This document shows, piece after piece, positions 7,464 through 16,550 of a DNA stretch of 33,045 nt. The translations under genes and the position numbers were made by a program. Within the stretch, counting starts at the first letter, position 1. Each line of letters opens with the position of its first letter. Source of the DNA: Phycisphaeraceae bacterium (GTDB lineage Bacteria > Planctomycetota > Phycisphaerae > Phycisphaerales > Zrk34); assembly GCA_028284925.1 (NCBI GenBank), contig JANQQT010000288.1:1-33045 (forward strand). Reading direction: 5' to 3'. The notes below the pieces were generated by a model. It made no database searches. It was given only the letters and a program-made list of their open reading frames with translations, and was not told where the DNA came from.

Positions 7464-9782
7464 TTACGGTTTGTTCTTTGGATGAACCACGTTGTCGGGT
7501 TGTGCGAGGAGGCGTCGTGCCTCCTTGAGGAGAAATTTGCCCTGCATGAAGGGTTCGTAGGAAATATCCTGCCAGCGGATGTAGCCGTTTTTGTCGATGA
7601 GGAACGTCCCGTGGAGGGGTTGTTTTTCGAAGTCGTCGTAGGCGCGGTATTTCTTGAATACATCCAGGAACTGGTTGGATAGGAGTGTAAAGGGGAAGCG
7701 TTCACCGTCCTTGTACTCATCGGAGGAATCCTTGATTCCGTCGACGTCGTCTGTGGAGACGGCGATGATTGTGATGCCGGCTGCTTCGTATTCCTTGACC
7801 AAAGGTGCGAATTGATTGAGTTGGTCGACGCAATGAAGGCAGCCGAAGCCGAGGTAGAAGACCACGAGTACGGGTTTGCCTTTGTAGCTGGAGAGGGTGG
7901 TTCGCTCGCCAAGGTCGTTGACGAGTTTGAAATCGGGAGCCTTGGAGGGGCGATAGCGGAAGGGGCCCAGCGTGGTGATGTCAGGCCGTATGCCGACGTC
8001 CTTGGAAGGTTGGCGTTTGAGTCGCCAGTCCGTGGGTAGATTCAGTGATTTGGCGAGAGGCGCCAGACGTTTGAACACGGGTGAAGAGAGATCCAAATCA
8101 GAAGAGAGCTTGCGGAGTGCCTCGAACTGGACTTTGGCTTCCTTAGGCTTTTTAGCGATCTGGAGGGCGTAGGCATAATTGGCAAGGGGACGGACGGTTT
8201 TGGCGCGGCGACCGATTTCTGCTTTGAGGTCGGCCAGAGCTTTGTCCGTTTGACCCGCGGCGAGTTTGGCTAATGCGCGTTGCTGTTTGTCAACGGAGCC
8301 GGCTTTGGCGAAGTGCTTTTCGGCCTGATCAAATTGGCCAAGGGCAATACGTTTGTGGGCGCTCAGGAATGCGATTGCCTGGGTGATACGGCGAATGTTT
8401 GAGGTGTTATTCTTTTTCTTTTTCTCTTTGTTCAGCCGGTCGTTGAGTTCGGCAAAGGTTTTGTCCGCGATAACGGGCTTGTTGGCCCGAAACGCAGCGG
8501 CACCCAACAGGCGGAGACGTTTGATCTGTTGCGAAACGTCTTCAGTGGGTTCCAGATAAGCCGGGTCTTGGCAGAGATTTAACGCCTCGTCCCACATTTC
8601 GTAACGGTCCAAAACTTCAAACAGGCGCGTTCGCCCGTAGTTTGCGGAACCTCGTTTTTTGAGTGTGTTGTAGCGAGGGTGACGCGGCATTTCGATCATA
8701 TTCTTGGCGAGATCGATGGCATCGGACACACGGCCAATGTTCATGAGATTTCGACATAGCCATTCGTTGTTGTGGGCGAAGTTGTGGATCTGATCAGGTA
8801 AGACTCGATCGCGCATCATGTGTGCATGATCCACGCGTGCGGATGCTTCCTGTTGCCATACGGCGTCATGATATCGTTTGAGGCGCGAGTAAATATGCCC
8901 TGACATGTGCCACATGTGGGCGATGCCCGGGGCGGACTGGCCGGAGCGTGCGGCGGAGGGGAGTGCATTGGCGGGTTTCTTATAATCCCAGAGGTGAATG
9001 CGGTAGTGGTGTACAGGGTGATCGGGGTTTTTGGCGAGAACCTGTTTGATGACGGCATCGACCTTGTTGTAATCCTTGATTTTGACGCCGCGCCGATTGG
9101 CTGCCCAGCGGCTGACGGCGTAGAAGGCTTTCATTTCGATGTCATTGGGAAACTTCTTGATGATGGCTTCCAGTGCATTGATGTAAGCCTGGGTTCTCTT
9201 CTTTCGTGTCTTCCGATCATCCGAAGCGATGTATTTGCCGTATGCTTCAATCCAGAGCTGAGTCCGCTCGTTGGCTGTCTTCTTAAACTTGATTGCCTTG
9301 GCGATAAAGCCGCGTGCGCGTTTTTTGTTGGAACCGTTGGAGAGGGCCATGCCGAGATAGGCCGCCGCCAGTTTAGGATCGATGACTGCGGCTTGTCGGA
9401 ATGAGCGTTCTGCTTCGAAGTACCAGAAGCCGTGGAGCTGGCCGATGCCCTGATTGATAAATGCCTGGGCTTGGGGTGATTGGGTATTGACGTTGAATTG
9501 GACATTACCAGTGGAATTCATCAGGTACGCAGCCTGTCGAGGTCCATCGTTAAATGCTTCGCCGTGGTAGGAATGACCGGCAAGTGGGCCGTCTTGGTCC
9601 TGTTTGGGTCTGTCGGTTATGGGCTTGGAGGCGGATGTCTTCTTGTTGTCGGTGGGTTTTCCGGTATTGGGATTGGATTCCGAGCGTGAGACCGAAGCGT
9701 TGGTGAATAAGAAGGAGACAAATGCGATCAGCGTGATTATTCGCAGAGTAAGTCCAGAGAAATGGGTGTAATGGGTTGTCAT
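7464..9782 (-). CDS. Secreted TPR protein fused to a C-terminal thioredoxin-like (AhpC/TSA-type) domain
   Basis: The protein has 772 residues; ATG 9782 has AGGA about 5 bases upstream. Residues about 10-30 form a signal peptide or membrane anchor. Residues about 100-600 are helical TPR-like repeats (INQGIGQLHGFWYFEAERSFRQ, then AYLGMALSNG). Within them, 255-337 contain twelve histidines in a recognisable block (HPVHHYRIHLWDY, HMWHMSGHIYSRL, QIHNFAHNNEW) that resembles a conserved His-containing segment of a broad bacterial TPR family. Residues about 615-755 are a thioredoxin-fold redoxin domain with active-site C648-L-H-C651 in the context FYLGFGCLHC, and a later GTFLIDKNGYIRW typical of redoxins. 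A periplasmic thiol-redox role is inferred; the TPR part probably binds a partner. It is followed by the GFA gene on the same strand. Confidence 0.85.
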   Translation of the reverse strand: MTTHYTHFSGLTLRIITLIAFVSFLFTNASVSRSESNPNTGKPTDNKKTSASKPITDRPKQDQDGPLAGHSYHGEAFNDGPRQAAYLMNSTGNVQFNVNTQSPQAQAFINQGIGQLHGFWYFEAERSFRQAAVIDPKLAAAYLGMALSNGSNKKRARGFIAKAIKFKKTANERTQLWIEAYGKYIASDDRKTRKKRTQAYINALEAIIKKFPNDIEMKAFYAVSRWAANRRGVKIKDYNKVDAVIKQVLAKNPDHPVHHYRIHLWDYKKPANALPSAARSGQSAPGIAHMWHMSGHIYSRLKRYHDAVWQQEASARVDHAHMMRDRVLPDQIHNFAHNNEWLCRNLMNIGRVSDAIDLAKNMIEMPRHPRYNTLKKRGSANYGRTRLFEVLDRYEMWDEALNLCQDPAYLEPTEDVSQQIKRLRLLGAAAFRANKPVIADKTFAELNDRLNKEKKKKNNTSNIRRITQAIAFLSAHKRIALGQFDQAEKHFAKAGSVDKQQRALAKLAAGQTDKALADLKAEIGRRAKTVRPLANYAYALQIAKKPKEAKVQFEALRKLSSDLDLSSPVFKRLAPLAKSLNLPTDWRLKRQPSKDVGIRPDITTLGPFRYRPSKAPDFKLVNDLGERTTLSSYKGKPVLVVFYLGFGCLHCVDQLNQFAPLVKEYEAAGITIIAVSTDDVDGIKDSSDEYKDGERFPFTLLSNQFLDVFKKYRAYDDFEKQPLHGTFLIDKNGYIRWQDISYEPFMQGKFLLKEARRLLAQPDNVVHPKNKP

Positions 9783-9903
9783 GGAGTCCTCGTGTTGTGG
9801 AAATTGAAATCAGGTCAATTGCTATTTTAGCGTGTTACGGAATGTAAATGCGGTAGATTAACCGAAGTTACATGTCCGGAAACGTAGTGCTGATACAGGT
9901 GAG

Positions 9904-10749
9904 TCATGTTTTCAGGTCTCTTGAGCAGAATCGAAGCGTGCCGATTATCCAGCACAGAAGGGTCACGATCAGCAAATAGATCCAGGCGTGGGAAATTCGA
10001 TCCCAGGGTGGTTCGGGGTGCATGGTCCATGACCATGATGACGCTTGATAGGTGATGAACCAGTGCTTATATACTTTGAAAAAAGGCATTTGTTGCAGGA
10101 CCATGTCGACAAAGAGTACCGAAAGCGTCAGGATCGTGGCGGCGGCGGGCTTCATCTTAAAGCATGAAAACATGAACGCGATAGACGCGAAGGTAAGTGA
10201 AACACCTGAGAGCGAGAACACGGCACGGACATAACGGAAAAAGCCTTCGTTGGTTTCAAAGAGGCCATATGCTGAACGGTCCAGTTCAATGAAGAATAAC
10301 TTGCCGAGTCCGCCTCTGAATATGCTCGCCAGGATGAGTGCGGAGGTGCTGATGAACAGGACGAGGGTGATTGTGTAAATTGCGATGGCCAGCCATTTGA
10401 TGATCATGAGCCGAAGGCGCGATACCGGCCGGGAAAGGATCATACGCATTGTTCCATCTTCGACTTCCTTGGAGACGATGTCGCCGCCGACCAGGGATAT
10501 GTATAAGGCTCCCAGAAGTGTATAGGTAAATCCGATGAGGATGATCGCCAGCGAAAGTCCTCCGAAGTATTCCTCAAAGATACCGCCGAACGACCCGACC
10601 AGCTCTTGAAATCGTTCCTGAGGCTTGGGGCGATGAAGGAGGACCAGGATAATGATCTGGGCAACTGCGAACGCGCCGAAGCCGATCCATGAGCGTTTGC
10701 GGGCAAACATTTTGTAAAGTTCGTTCCTGAGTTGGCGGTAGAACATCAT
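9904..10749 (-). CDS. ABC-2 type transporter permease
   Basis: The protein has 281 residues with about six hydrophobic segments (approximately 21-38, 63-88, 117-143, 175-197, 202-220 and 253-272). The loop after the second segment, KEVEDGTMRMILSRPVSR (94-111), is the typical cytoplasmic coupling segment of ABC-2 exporters. The start (10749, with a second ATG at 10746) overlaps the stop of the ATPase gene, and AGGAGGAAG lies about 8 bases upstream, so translation is coupled. With the ATPase it should form a homodimeric or two-component exporter in the inner membrane. The cargo is unknown; such pairs include drug, antibiotic and Na+ exporters as well as secretion-type systems. Confidence 0.9.
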   Translation of the reverse strand: MMFYRQLRNELYKMFARKRSWIGFGAFAVAQIIILVLLHRPKPQERFQELVGSFGGIFEEYFGGLSLAIILIGFTYTLLGALYISLVGGDIVSKEVEDGTMRMILSRPVSRLRLMIIKWLAIAIYTITLVLFISTSALILASIFRGGLGKLFFIELDRSAYGLFETNEGFFRYVRAVFSLSGVSLTFASIAFMFSCFKMKPAAATILTLSVLFVDMVLQQMPFFKVYKHWFITYQASSWSWTMHPEPPWDRISHAWIYLLIVTLLCWIIGTLRFCSRDLKT

Positions 10750-11681
10750 GGAGCGGCTTCCTCCTGATGTTGGAACGGCTTGCCATCGCGTTCGGCCATT
10801 TCCAGATAGAACTCCTCGAGTGCAAACGAAAGGGCGCCGATGGATTGAACAGGGAAATCATTCTGCACGAGCCATGCGGTAATGTCCGAAGTCGTTGTGT
10901 CGTGTGAAAGTTCGATCTTTCCGTTCGGAAGAATCTGCGTGACGAGTGACGTGAGTCGCAACTTGGACGAGGCTGATTCGGTTTGTTCAGGCGAGTCGCA
11001 TTCAAACTGAACCCACTTTGAATCCAAGCCCTGAGGCGGCCATCGATCGTCGAAGACGAGTCTGCCTTCTCGCATTACAGCGACGTGCGTGGCGAGTTGT
11101 TCGACTTCGGAAAGCTGATGGGATGAAAACAGAATGGTGATGTTCCATTCCTGATTCAGGCGGCGTACCAATTGCCGCATTTCGGCGATGCCTTCAGGGT
11201 CCAAGCCGTCGGCCGGTTCATCCAGTATTAGTAACTCTGGTCCCGGTAAAAGTGCTTGTGCCAGGGCAAGACGTTGTCTCATTCCGTGGGAGTATGTTCC
11301 CGTACGATCCCTGATACGTCCTTTGAGACCGACCAGCTCGATGACCTCTGCCAGCCTTTCCTGTGTGGGAGGGGCCGAGTAATCCGAGAGAATTTTGAGG
11401 TTGGCCTCCGCTGAGAGATAGTCATAAAAGCAGGGCGACTCAAAAATGGCCCCGACCGATGAGAGTGCGGTTGCGCGGTTTTTGTAAACATCTGAGCCGT
11501 TAATGGTAATCGACCCGTGGTCGGCGAATACCTGGCCAAGGATCATTCCAAGTGTGGTGCTTTTACCTGCTCCGTTGTGGCCCAGCAGGCCGTAGATACT
11601 TCCTTGCGGAATAAACAAGTCCATACCCCAGACGGCGGTCTGTCGCCCGAACTTCTTGGTGACATCGGTAAGTTGGATCAT
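10746..11681 (-). CDS. ABC transporter ATP-binding protein (ABC-2/BcrA-like exporter)
   Basis: The protein has 311 residues. Walker A is GHNGAGKST (34-42), the ABC signature is SHGMRQ (131-136), Walker B is LLILDEP (150-156) and the H-loop His is in FSSHQL (about 188). At the Q-loop position the sequence is IFESP (E81) rather than Gln; this substitution also occurs in BcrA-type bacitracin exporters. After the ATPase core, residues about 215-311 form a C-terminal regulatory extension. The stop codon overlaps the start of the permease gene, so the pair is one operon. The region upstream of the ATG at 11681 has no strong ribosome site. Confidence 0.92.
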   Translation of the reverse strand: MIQLTDVTKKFGRQTAVWGMDLFIPQGSIYGLLGHNGAGKSTTLGMILGQVFADHGSITINGSDVYKNRATALSSVGAIFESPCFYDYLSAEANLKILSDYSAPPTQERLAEVIELVGLKGRIRDRTGTYSHGMRQRLALAQALLPGPELLILDEPADGLDPEGIAEMRQLVRRLNQEWNITILFSSHQLSEVEQLATHVAVMREGRLVFDDRWPPQGLDSKWVQFECDSPEQTESASSKLRLTSLVTQILPNGKIELSHDTTTSDITAWLVQNDFPVQSIGALSFALEEFYLEMAERDGKPFQHQEEAAP

Positions 11682-11831
11682 GTCGAGTTGGCCGGCGCGG
11701 GTTTGGGGAATCGAGATCGGGAAACGATAGTCTCAGATTATTGATTCCTCAGAGCGCAAAGGCACCTAAGTATGATCAATTGGTCCGGGTGCAATGAGAT
11801 AAGGATCAGGTCGTTGTCTGTGTAGAGCGTG

Positions 11832-13193
11832 CTACGACAGCCCCTTGAGTGGCCCAGAACTGTCGCCAAATCGTTTGGCTGGTATGCCTAGTCTTCGAAG
11901 TAACGCCAGGTGGAGATTGCACAGCGGTGTGTGTTTGGCATATTGAATATGCCGGCCCGGCTTGAGCGTGCCTCCGCCCTTACCGCAGAGTAGAATCGGT
12001 AGATTATTTGGGTCATGTCTGTTGCCATCGCGAATGCCCGAGGCAAACAGGATCATTGAATTATCCAGAAGAGATCGGCCGTCTCCATCTTCAATGACGT
12101 TCATCTTCTCCAGCATGTACGCCAGTTGAGCCACGTGCCACTGATTGATTAGTTGATATTGGCGTACTTTTTCCTTGTCGCGATTGTGGTGTGAGATCTG
12201 ATGGTGGCCACCCTTGACACCGTCTATAAACGACATGTTGATTCCCGATACGGCATTGCCGAACATGAATGTTGAGACGCGTGTGGTGTCCGACCAGAAA
12301 CCCAGAACGATCATATCCAAAAGCAATCTGACGTGCTCCTGATGGTTGGAGGGGCGATCTTTGGGAGGCGTGATTTTTCGGATGTCGAATTTACTTCCTT
12401 TGGATGGAGCAATCTTCTTCGTATGTTTTTGCATACGTTTTTCGACAGACCGTACTGCTTCAAGATATTCATCGATCTTGCGTTGGTCGGCTCCACCCAG
12501 TTTGGATCGTAACGATTTGGCATCGGCGAGAACGGAATCAAGCAACGATTGCTCATCCGTTTTCTCGCTTTGTCCTGCGTTGTCTGCGTTTGCTCGCGAT
12601 TTTCGGGATGCGCTTGATCGGAACATTCGATCAAAGGCTGATCGCGGATTCGTCTCCTTCAGCATAGGCGTGTTGGCATCTTTCCAGGAGATGTGCGATC
12701 CGTATATGCGGCTGAATCCCATATCCAAGCCTGTGCGCTTGCCTTCACATCCAAGTTCCATGGAAGGCAATAGCGTGTTCTTTCCAACGTACCTTGCCGC
12801 GAGCTGGTCAATTGAAATGGAATTGTGAATAGCCTTGTCTCCACCCTTCTTGACGGCATATCCGGTGAGAAGGCCCGCGGTCTTCACATGATGTCCCTCG
12901 CCGTGTAGGCTGTTTTTGTTTCGAAGTTCGGAAAGCACCAGGACCTGGTTCCTGACCTTCTGCAGAGGGGACAGCGTTTTAGGCAGCTCTCGCAATGGAC
13001 CGACCTTGGGCGTCCAGGGGGCGGGCAGGACGCCGTTGGGCATAAAAAGGCATGCCATGCGTTTGGGCGAACGCGTCCCGGTTGCTCCGAGTGCGGATGT
13101 GGGTTGCATGGCATCCAGAAGCGGCAGGCTCATGGACACGCCAAGGCCTCGGAGCATTCGTCTACGTGAAATATGCCATGATTTCTTGGCCAT
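11832..13193 (-). CDS. DUF1552 family protein, Tat-exported
   Basis: The protein has 453 residues, the normal family length. The N-terminus has a clear twin-arginine motif (SRRRMLRGLGVSMSLPLLDAM, arginines 10-12) that favours folded export. The rest matches DUF1552: FMPNGVLPAPWTP, GEGHHVKTAGLLTG, SIDQLAARYVG and the C-terminal RDGNRHDPNNLPILLCGKGGG block; the sequence resembles metal-dependent phosphatase/sulfatase-like folds used in this family, but no enzymatic activity is established. It starts only 3 bases after the stop of the PSD1-type gene, and its GAGGA ribosome site lies in the end of that gene, so the two are co-translated. In planctomycetes these two families are very commonly encoded together. 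Function unknown. Confidence 0.88.
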   Translation of the reverse strand: MAKKSWHISRRRMLRGLGVSMSLPLLDAMQPTSALGATGTRSPKRMACLFMPNGVLPAPWTPKVGPLRELPKTLSPLQKVRNQVLVLSELRNKNSLHGEGHHVKTAGLLTGYAVKKGGDKAIHNSISIDQLAARYVGKNTLLPSMELGCEGKRTGLDMGFSRIYGSHISWKDANTPMLKETNPRSAFDRMFRSSASRKSRANADNAGQSEKTDEQSLLDSVLADAKSLRSKLGGADQRKIDEYLEAVRSVEKRMQKHTKKIAPSKGSKFDIRKITPPKDRPSNHQEHVRLLLDMIVLGFWSDTTRVSTFMFGNAVSGINMSFIDGVKGGHHQISHHNRDKEKVRQYQLINQWHVAQLAYMLEKMNVIEDGDGRSLLDNSMILFASGIRDGNRHDPNNLPILLCGKGGGTLKPGRHIQYAKHTPLCNLHLALLRRLGIPAKRFGDSSGPLKGLS

Positions 13194-13196
13194 AAT

Positions 13197-15527
13197 TCAG
13201 TCCTCATCTTCGGGACGGTGATTGCGTCGATATCCAAACGGGTAAGATCTCGCGATTGCCAGGATCAATGAGGTCGAGCGATATTGATCCTTCTTGAGTC
13301 CTTTGATGATCTCGCGGATCGCACATTCATCGTAATATTCTAACTGGCGACCTAGTGCATAGCTTAATAATTTTTCGGCCAGATTCCGCGCAAAGGTTTC
13401 TTTTTGCTTGAGGAGTATCTTTTTTAATTCTTGCGGTCCGGAAAATCGCTCACCGTTGGGCAGTACGCCGGAGGTGTCAATGATCTTCCCGGCTTGTTCA
13501 TTGCGCCAGCGGCCGATGGCATCGAAATTTTCAAGGCCGAATCCGAGCGGATCCATCCGATTATGGCAGGACGCGCATTTGGCATCCTTTCGGTGCTGTT
13601 CCAGCCGTCGGCGGAAGGTGAGTCCGTCCATCTGGCGATCATCGGGTGGGAGGTCGCCGGCATCTGCGGGTGGAGGTGGGGGAGGCGTGCCCAGGAGTTC
13701 TTCGAGAACCCATTTGCCTCGCAGAACTGGACTGGTGCGCAGCGGATAGGAAGTGAGAGTGAGAATACTTGCCATACCCAGAATGCCACCGCGCGATCGG
13801 TTGGGTAGCGAGACCCGTTCAAATGTTTCGCTGTTGACGTTGGTGATTTGGTAGTGGGAAGCAAGTGTCTTGTTCAGGAACGTGTAGTCAGCATCGATGA
13901 ATTCGAGGATCGGTCGGTTCTTGGTCAGGACATGATGGACGAACAGGGTTGATTCCATCTTCATGGCATCCCGGAGTTTAAGCGTGAACATGGGAAACCT
14001 CTTGGGGTCGGGACGACGGGTGATACCCAATGAACGGTAACCCAGCCACTGGCCGCCGAAGTTTCGTGCGATGGCAATGGATCTTAAGTCTGCGAGCATA
14101 CGCTTGACTTGTTGTGCCATAATTTCCGGGTTGGATAATTTCTTGCTTGCGGCGAGATCGAATAGAACTTGATCCGGCATGGATGACCATAGGAAATAGG
14201 ACAGGCGCGATGCCAACTCGTAATCTGAAATCCGGTAGGCGGTCTTGGCCGGTTGATCTGCCTCTATTCTGAAAAGGAAAAATGGGGAAATCAGAATGCG
14301 TTTGAGTGCAAGCTTGACGGCAAGCTCGAAGGGGTCGCCGCGCTGGGCGGCCCGATCGTAGAGCGACATGAGGTTCTTCAGTTCCGTCGGCGTAACCGGT
14401 CTTCGAAATGCACGGCGAGCGAAATTGGCGATGACATTCTCGGCCGCCTTGCGTGCGGGAACAGTGGCTGCCGGAGCGGCGGTGAAAATGGCTTTATGGC
14501 TGACTTTAGCTTGTGCGTTTATTGGCGCGGGCGTGCCGATGATTTTGATGTAATCCACGGAAAGAGAGGGTAATTTCTCTTTGGTGCCGTTGGTGAAATT
14601 GAGTGTCAGGCGATACGACCCTTTGTTTACCCGCCTTCGGAATTTGTAGACTCCCGGCTTCTTCGCCGGTGCATAGACGGGCGTGCTCCTTACGAGCGTT
14701 TTTCCGAGTCGCAGTTCAATTTTTGGCGGTGTCGGACCTCGACGTTCTCCCCATGCACGGATTTCAAATGTATATACGCCAGTCTTGGGGAAGTGAAAAT
14801 TCCAGGATATCCGACCGGTCGAATTCAGAAACGTGTGATCCTTTCGGGCCTTTCCCTGAGCCAGATGCGCTGGTAACTTTTCGGGATCGATACGTTTTTG
14901 TATCGGGGGTGTGATGATGGCTTTGTCAAGGATCATCGTCGCGGCGTCGAGATACTTTTCCATTAGGATCGGCGGTAGAAACAGGCCGTCAGCGTTATTG
15001 TCAAAGCTGCCTCCTCCTCCATCACCATCAGAGGGAAAGCCCTTCGTGGGGTCGAATCGGACGCCGACTAGGTCGCGAATGGTGTTACGATACTCTGTTC
15101 GATTGAGACGGCGAATGGTGACACGGCCCGGATCTTTCGTTTCGGAGCAGTCGATGTCTCGGAGGACACCCTGGAGCGCGGCTATCATCGCCGCCCTCTC
15201 TTTATCGGTTGGAGTCGGCTTGTTGGGCGGTGGCATTTCCCTTTCATTCAGTTGCCGGATCACTTTCGTAAAGGTCTTTCGATGTTTCTGGACGGCTTGG
15301 GGCGAAGTGTAAAGCGAGAGATTGAGTGATCCCTTCTGCTTCTTGGGGCCGTGGCATGCATGGCAATATTTTTGAATAAGGTGTTTAGTTGACTGGACGT
15401 AAACCTGAGACGCGTTCGGCGTCTTGGGCGAGTCGGCGATGGTTATCGTGCCAGACGTTAAGAGACCTGAACCAAGAGTCAGGACCGCGCAAATCAAGGT
15501 CAAAATTTTTATCGATTTGAAATGCAT
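13197..15527 (-). CDS. Planctomycete PSD1/DUF1587-DUF1592-DUF1588-DUF1585 haem protein
   Basis: The protein has 776 residues from ATG 15527; I prefer this to an ATG 15 codons upstream because it begins directly with a signal peptide (about 1-31) and leaves room for a promoter after the terminator at 15581-15610. A planctomycete cytochrome c domain carries C55-H-A-C58-H59. Then come DUF1587 (RRLNRTEYRNTIRDL), a carbohydrate-binding-like beta domain (about 230-345), DUF1595/DUF1592 (FARRAFRRP, then YELASRLSYFLWSSMPD), DUF1588 with a second C651-A-S-C654-H655 followed by NRMDPLGFGLENFDA, and a C-terminal DUF1585. This order is the standard planctomycete architecture. It is thought to act with the DUF1552 partner in the periplasm, perhaps in oxidation or processing of polymers; this is inference. 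Confidence 0.9.
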   Translation of the reverse strand: MHFKSIKILTLICAVLTLGSGLLTSGTITIADSPKTPNASQVYVQSTKHLIQKYCHACHGPKKQKGSLNLSLYTSPQAVQKHRKTFTKVIRQLNEREMPPPNKPTPTDKERAAMIAALQGVLRDIDCSETKDPGRVTIRRLNRTEYRNTIRDLVGVRFDPTKGFPSDGDGGGGSFDNNADGLFLPPILMEKYLDAATMILDKAIITPPIQKRIDPEKLPAHLAQGKARKDHTFLNSTGRISWNFHFPKTGVYTFEIRAWGERRGPTPPKIELRLGKTLVRSTPVYAPAKKPGVYKFRRRVNKGSYRLTLNFTNGTKEKLPSLSVDYIKIIGTPAPINAQAKVSHKAIFTAAPAATVPARKAAENVIANFARRAFRRPVTPTELKNLMSLYDRAAQRGDPFELAVKLALKRILISPFFLFRIEADQPAKTAYRISDYELASRLSYFLWSSMPDQVLFDLAASKKLSNPEIMAQQVKRMLADLRSIAIARNFGGQWLGYRSLGITRRPDPKRFPMFTLKLRDAMKMESTLFVHHVLTKNRPILEFIDADYTFLNKTLASHYQITNVNSETFERVSLPNRSRGGILGMASILTLTSYPLRTSPVLRGKWVLEELLGTPPPPPPADAGDLPPDDRQMDGLTFRRRLEQHRKDAKCASCHNRMDPLGFGLENFDAIGRWRNEQAGKIIDTSGVLPNGERFSGPQELKKILLKQKETFARNLAEKLLSYALGRQLEYYDECAIREIIKGLKKDQYRSTSLILAIARSYPFGYRRNHRPEDED

Positions 15528-15580
15528 GGTAGGCAATGGTTTATTGTTTTGTTGAAGTACGTCCGAATCCATTGGAGTAG

Positions 15581-15610
15581 AAAAAAGCCCCGACCTCTTC
15601 CGGTCAGGGC
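15581..15610 (-). terminator. Intrinsic terminator after the FKBP gene
   Basis: The inverted repeat 15587-15595 with 15602-15610 forms nine pairs (one G-U on the minus-strand RNA) with a 6-base loop, followed on the minus strand by six T (15586-15581). It lies 29 bases beyond the stop of the FKBP gene. Confidence 0.9.
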
Positions 15611-15638
15611 GTTTTTATTTTCTAACTTTTTCTTTTCG

Positions 15639-16550
15639 TTATTTTCCGGGAGCACCGGGTTGCTTGGGCTTCTCAATGGAAAGAAGCTCTACTTCAAAAA
15701 TCAATACGGCATTGGGGGGAATGCGACCTTGGCCTCGCTCCTTGTAAGCCAGCTTGGACGGGATGAAAAACTTCCACTTGGCGCCAACCTTCATAAGCTT
15801 AAGGCCTTCGATCCAGCCTTCGATCACCTGGTTAACGCCGAACGTCGCAGGCTGATTGAATTTGTAGGAAGAGTCAAACTCAGTGCCATCGACCAGCGTA
15901 CCTCGGTAGTGGACCTTGACTGTATCGGTTTCTTTGGGCATGGCACCCGTTCCCGCCTTGATAACTTCGTACTGCAGGCCTGATTTGGTGGTCGTTACTT
16001 CCTTGCGCTTGCCATTTTTGGCAAGGAACTCCGTTCCGGTTTTCTTCTGCTCGGCAGCCCGTTTTTCAGTTGCTTTCTTGCGTACTTCAATGTGATATTC
16101 ATTGATGGACTTACGAATTTGGGTGTCGGTGAGAACAAGTTCCTTCTTGGCAAATGAATCCTGCATGCCCTTAAGGAACGTATCTGTGTTCAATTGGAGG
16201 TCTGAATCGACCAGATTGCGACCGATTTGCAATCCGATGCCGTAAGACGCCTTTTCCTTGGTCTTGTCGGCAATCGCATCCTTGATTCCCTTGATAATCA
16301 AGTCGGCTTTCATATCTTTTTCCTGCTGCTGGATCTGTTTGCCGATGTTGGCGCCGAATCCGTAGCTTGCGCGGGTTTGAAGAGACTCATAGCCTTTCGG
16401 AATGGGAGCTTCTTTGGGCTTCTCAGTCTTGGCGTCTGTCGGCTTCTTGTTGTCAGCGGCGCCTTTGCTTGCGTCATTTTGAGCGTAAGCGAGAAAGCTC
16501 ACGCCTACGCCAAGACCGAGCGTGAATGCGAATAACCATTGACGGTTCAT
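15639..16550 (-). CDS. Secreted FKBP-type peptidyl-prolyl isomerase with doubled N-terminal unit
   Basis: The protein has 303 residues; ATG 16550 has AAGGAAAG about 4 bases upstream. Residues 1-23 are a signal peptide ending AYAQ. Residues 24-55 are a charged linker. The N-terminal FKBP dimerisation-type unit occurs twice: 61-97 (ASYGFGANIG...IKGIKDAI) and 101-136 (ASYGIGLQIG...LKGMQDSF). A Lys/Glu-rich helix follows (about 145-180), and the FKBP domain covers 206-292 with the usual Y215, D226, W246 and Y269 regions (VHYRGTL, FDSS, VIEGW, AYKERG). It should catalyse proline isomerisation and act as a periplasmic chaperone, like Mip/FkpA. It is transcribed alone and ends at the terminator at 15581. 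Confidence 0.92.
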   Translation of the reverse strand: MNRQWLFAFTLGLGVGVSFLAYAQNDASKGAADNKKPTDAKTEKPKEAPIPKGYESLQTRASYGFGANIGKQIQQQEKDMKADLIIKGIKDAIADKTKEKASYGIGLQIGRNLVDSDLQLNTDTFLKGMQDSFAKKELVLTDTQIRKSINEYHIEVRKKATEKRAAEQKKTGTEFLAKNGKRKEVTTTKSGLQYEVIKAGTGAMPKETDTVKVHYRGTLVDGTEFDSSYKFNQPATFGVNQVIEGWIEGLKLMKVGAKWKFFIPSKLAYKERGQGRIPPNAVLIFEVELLSIEKPKQPGAPGK

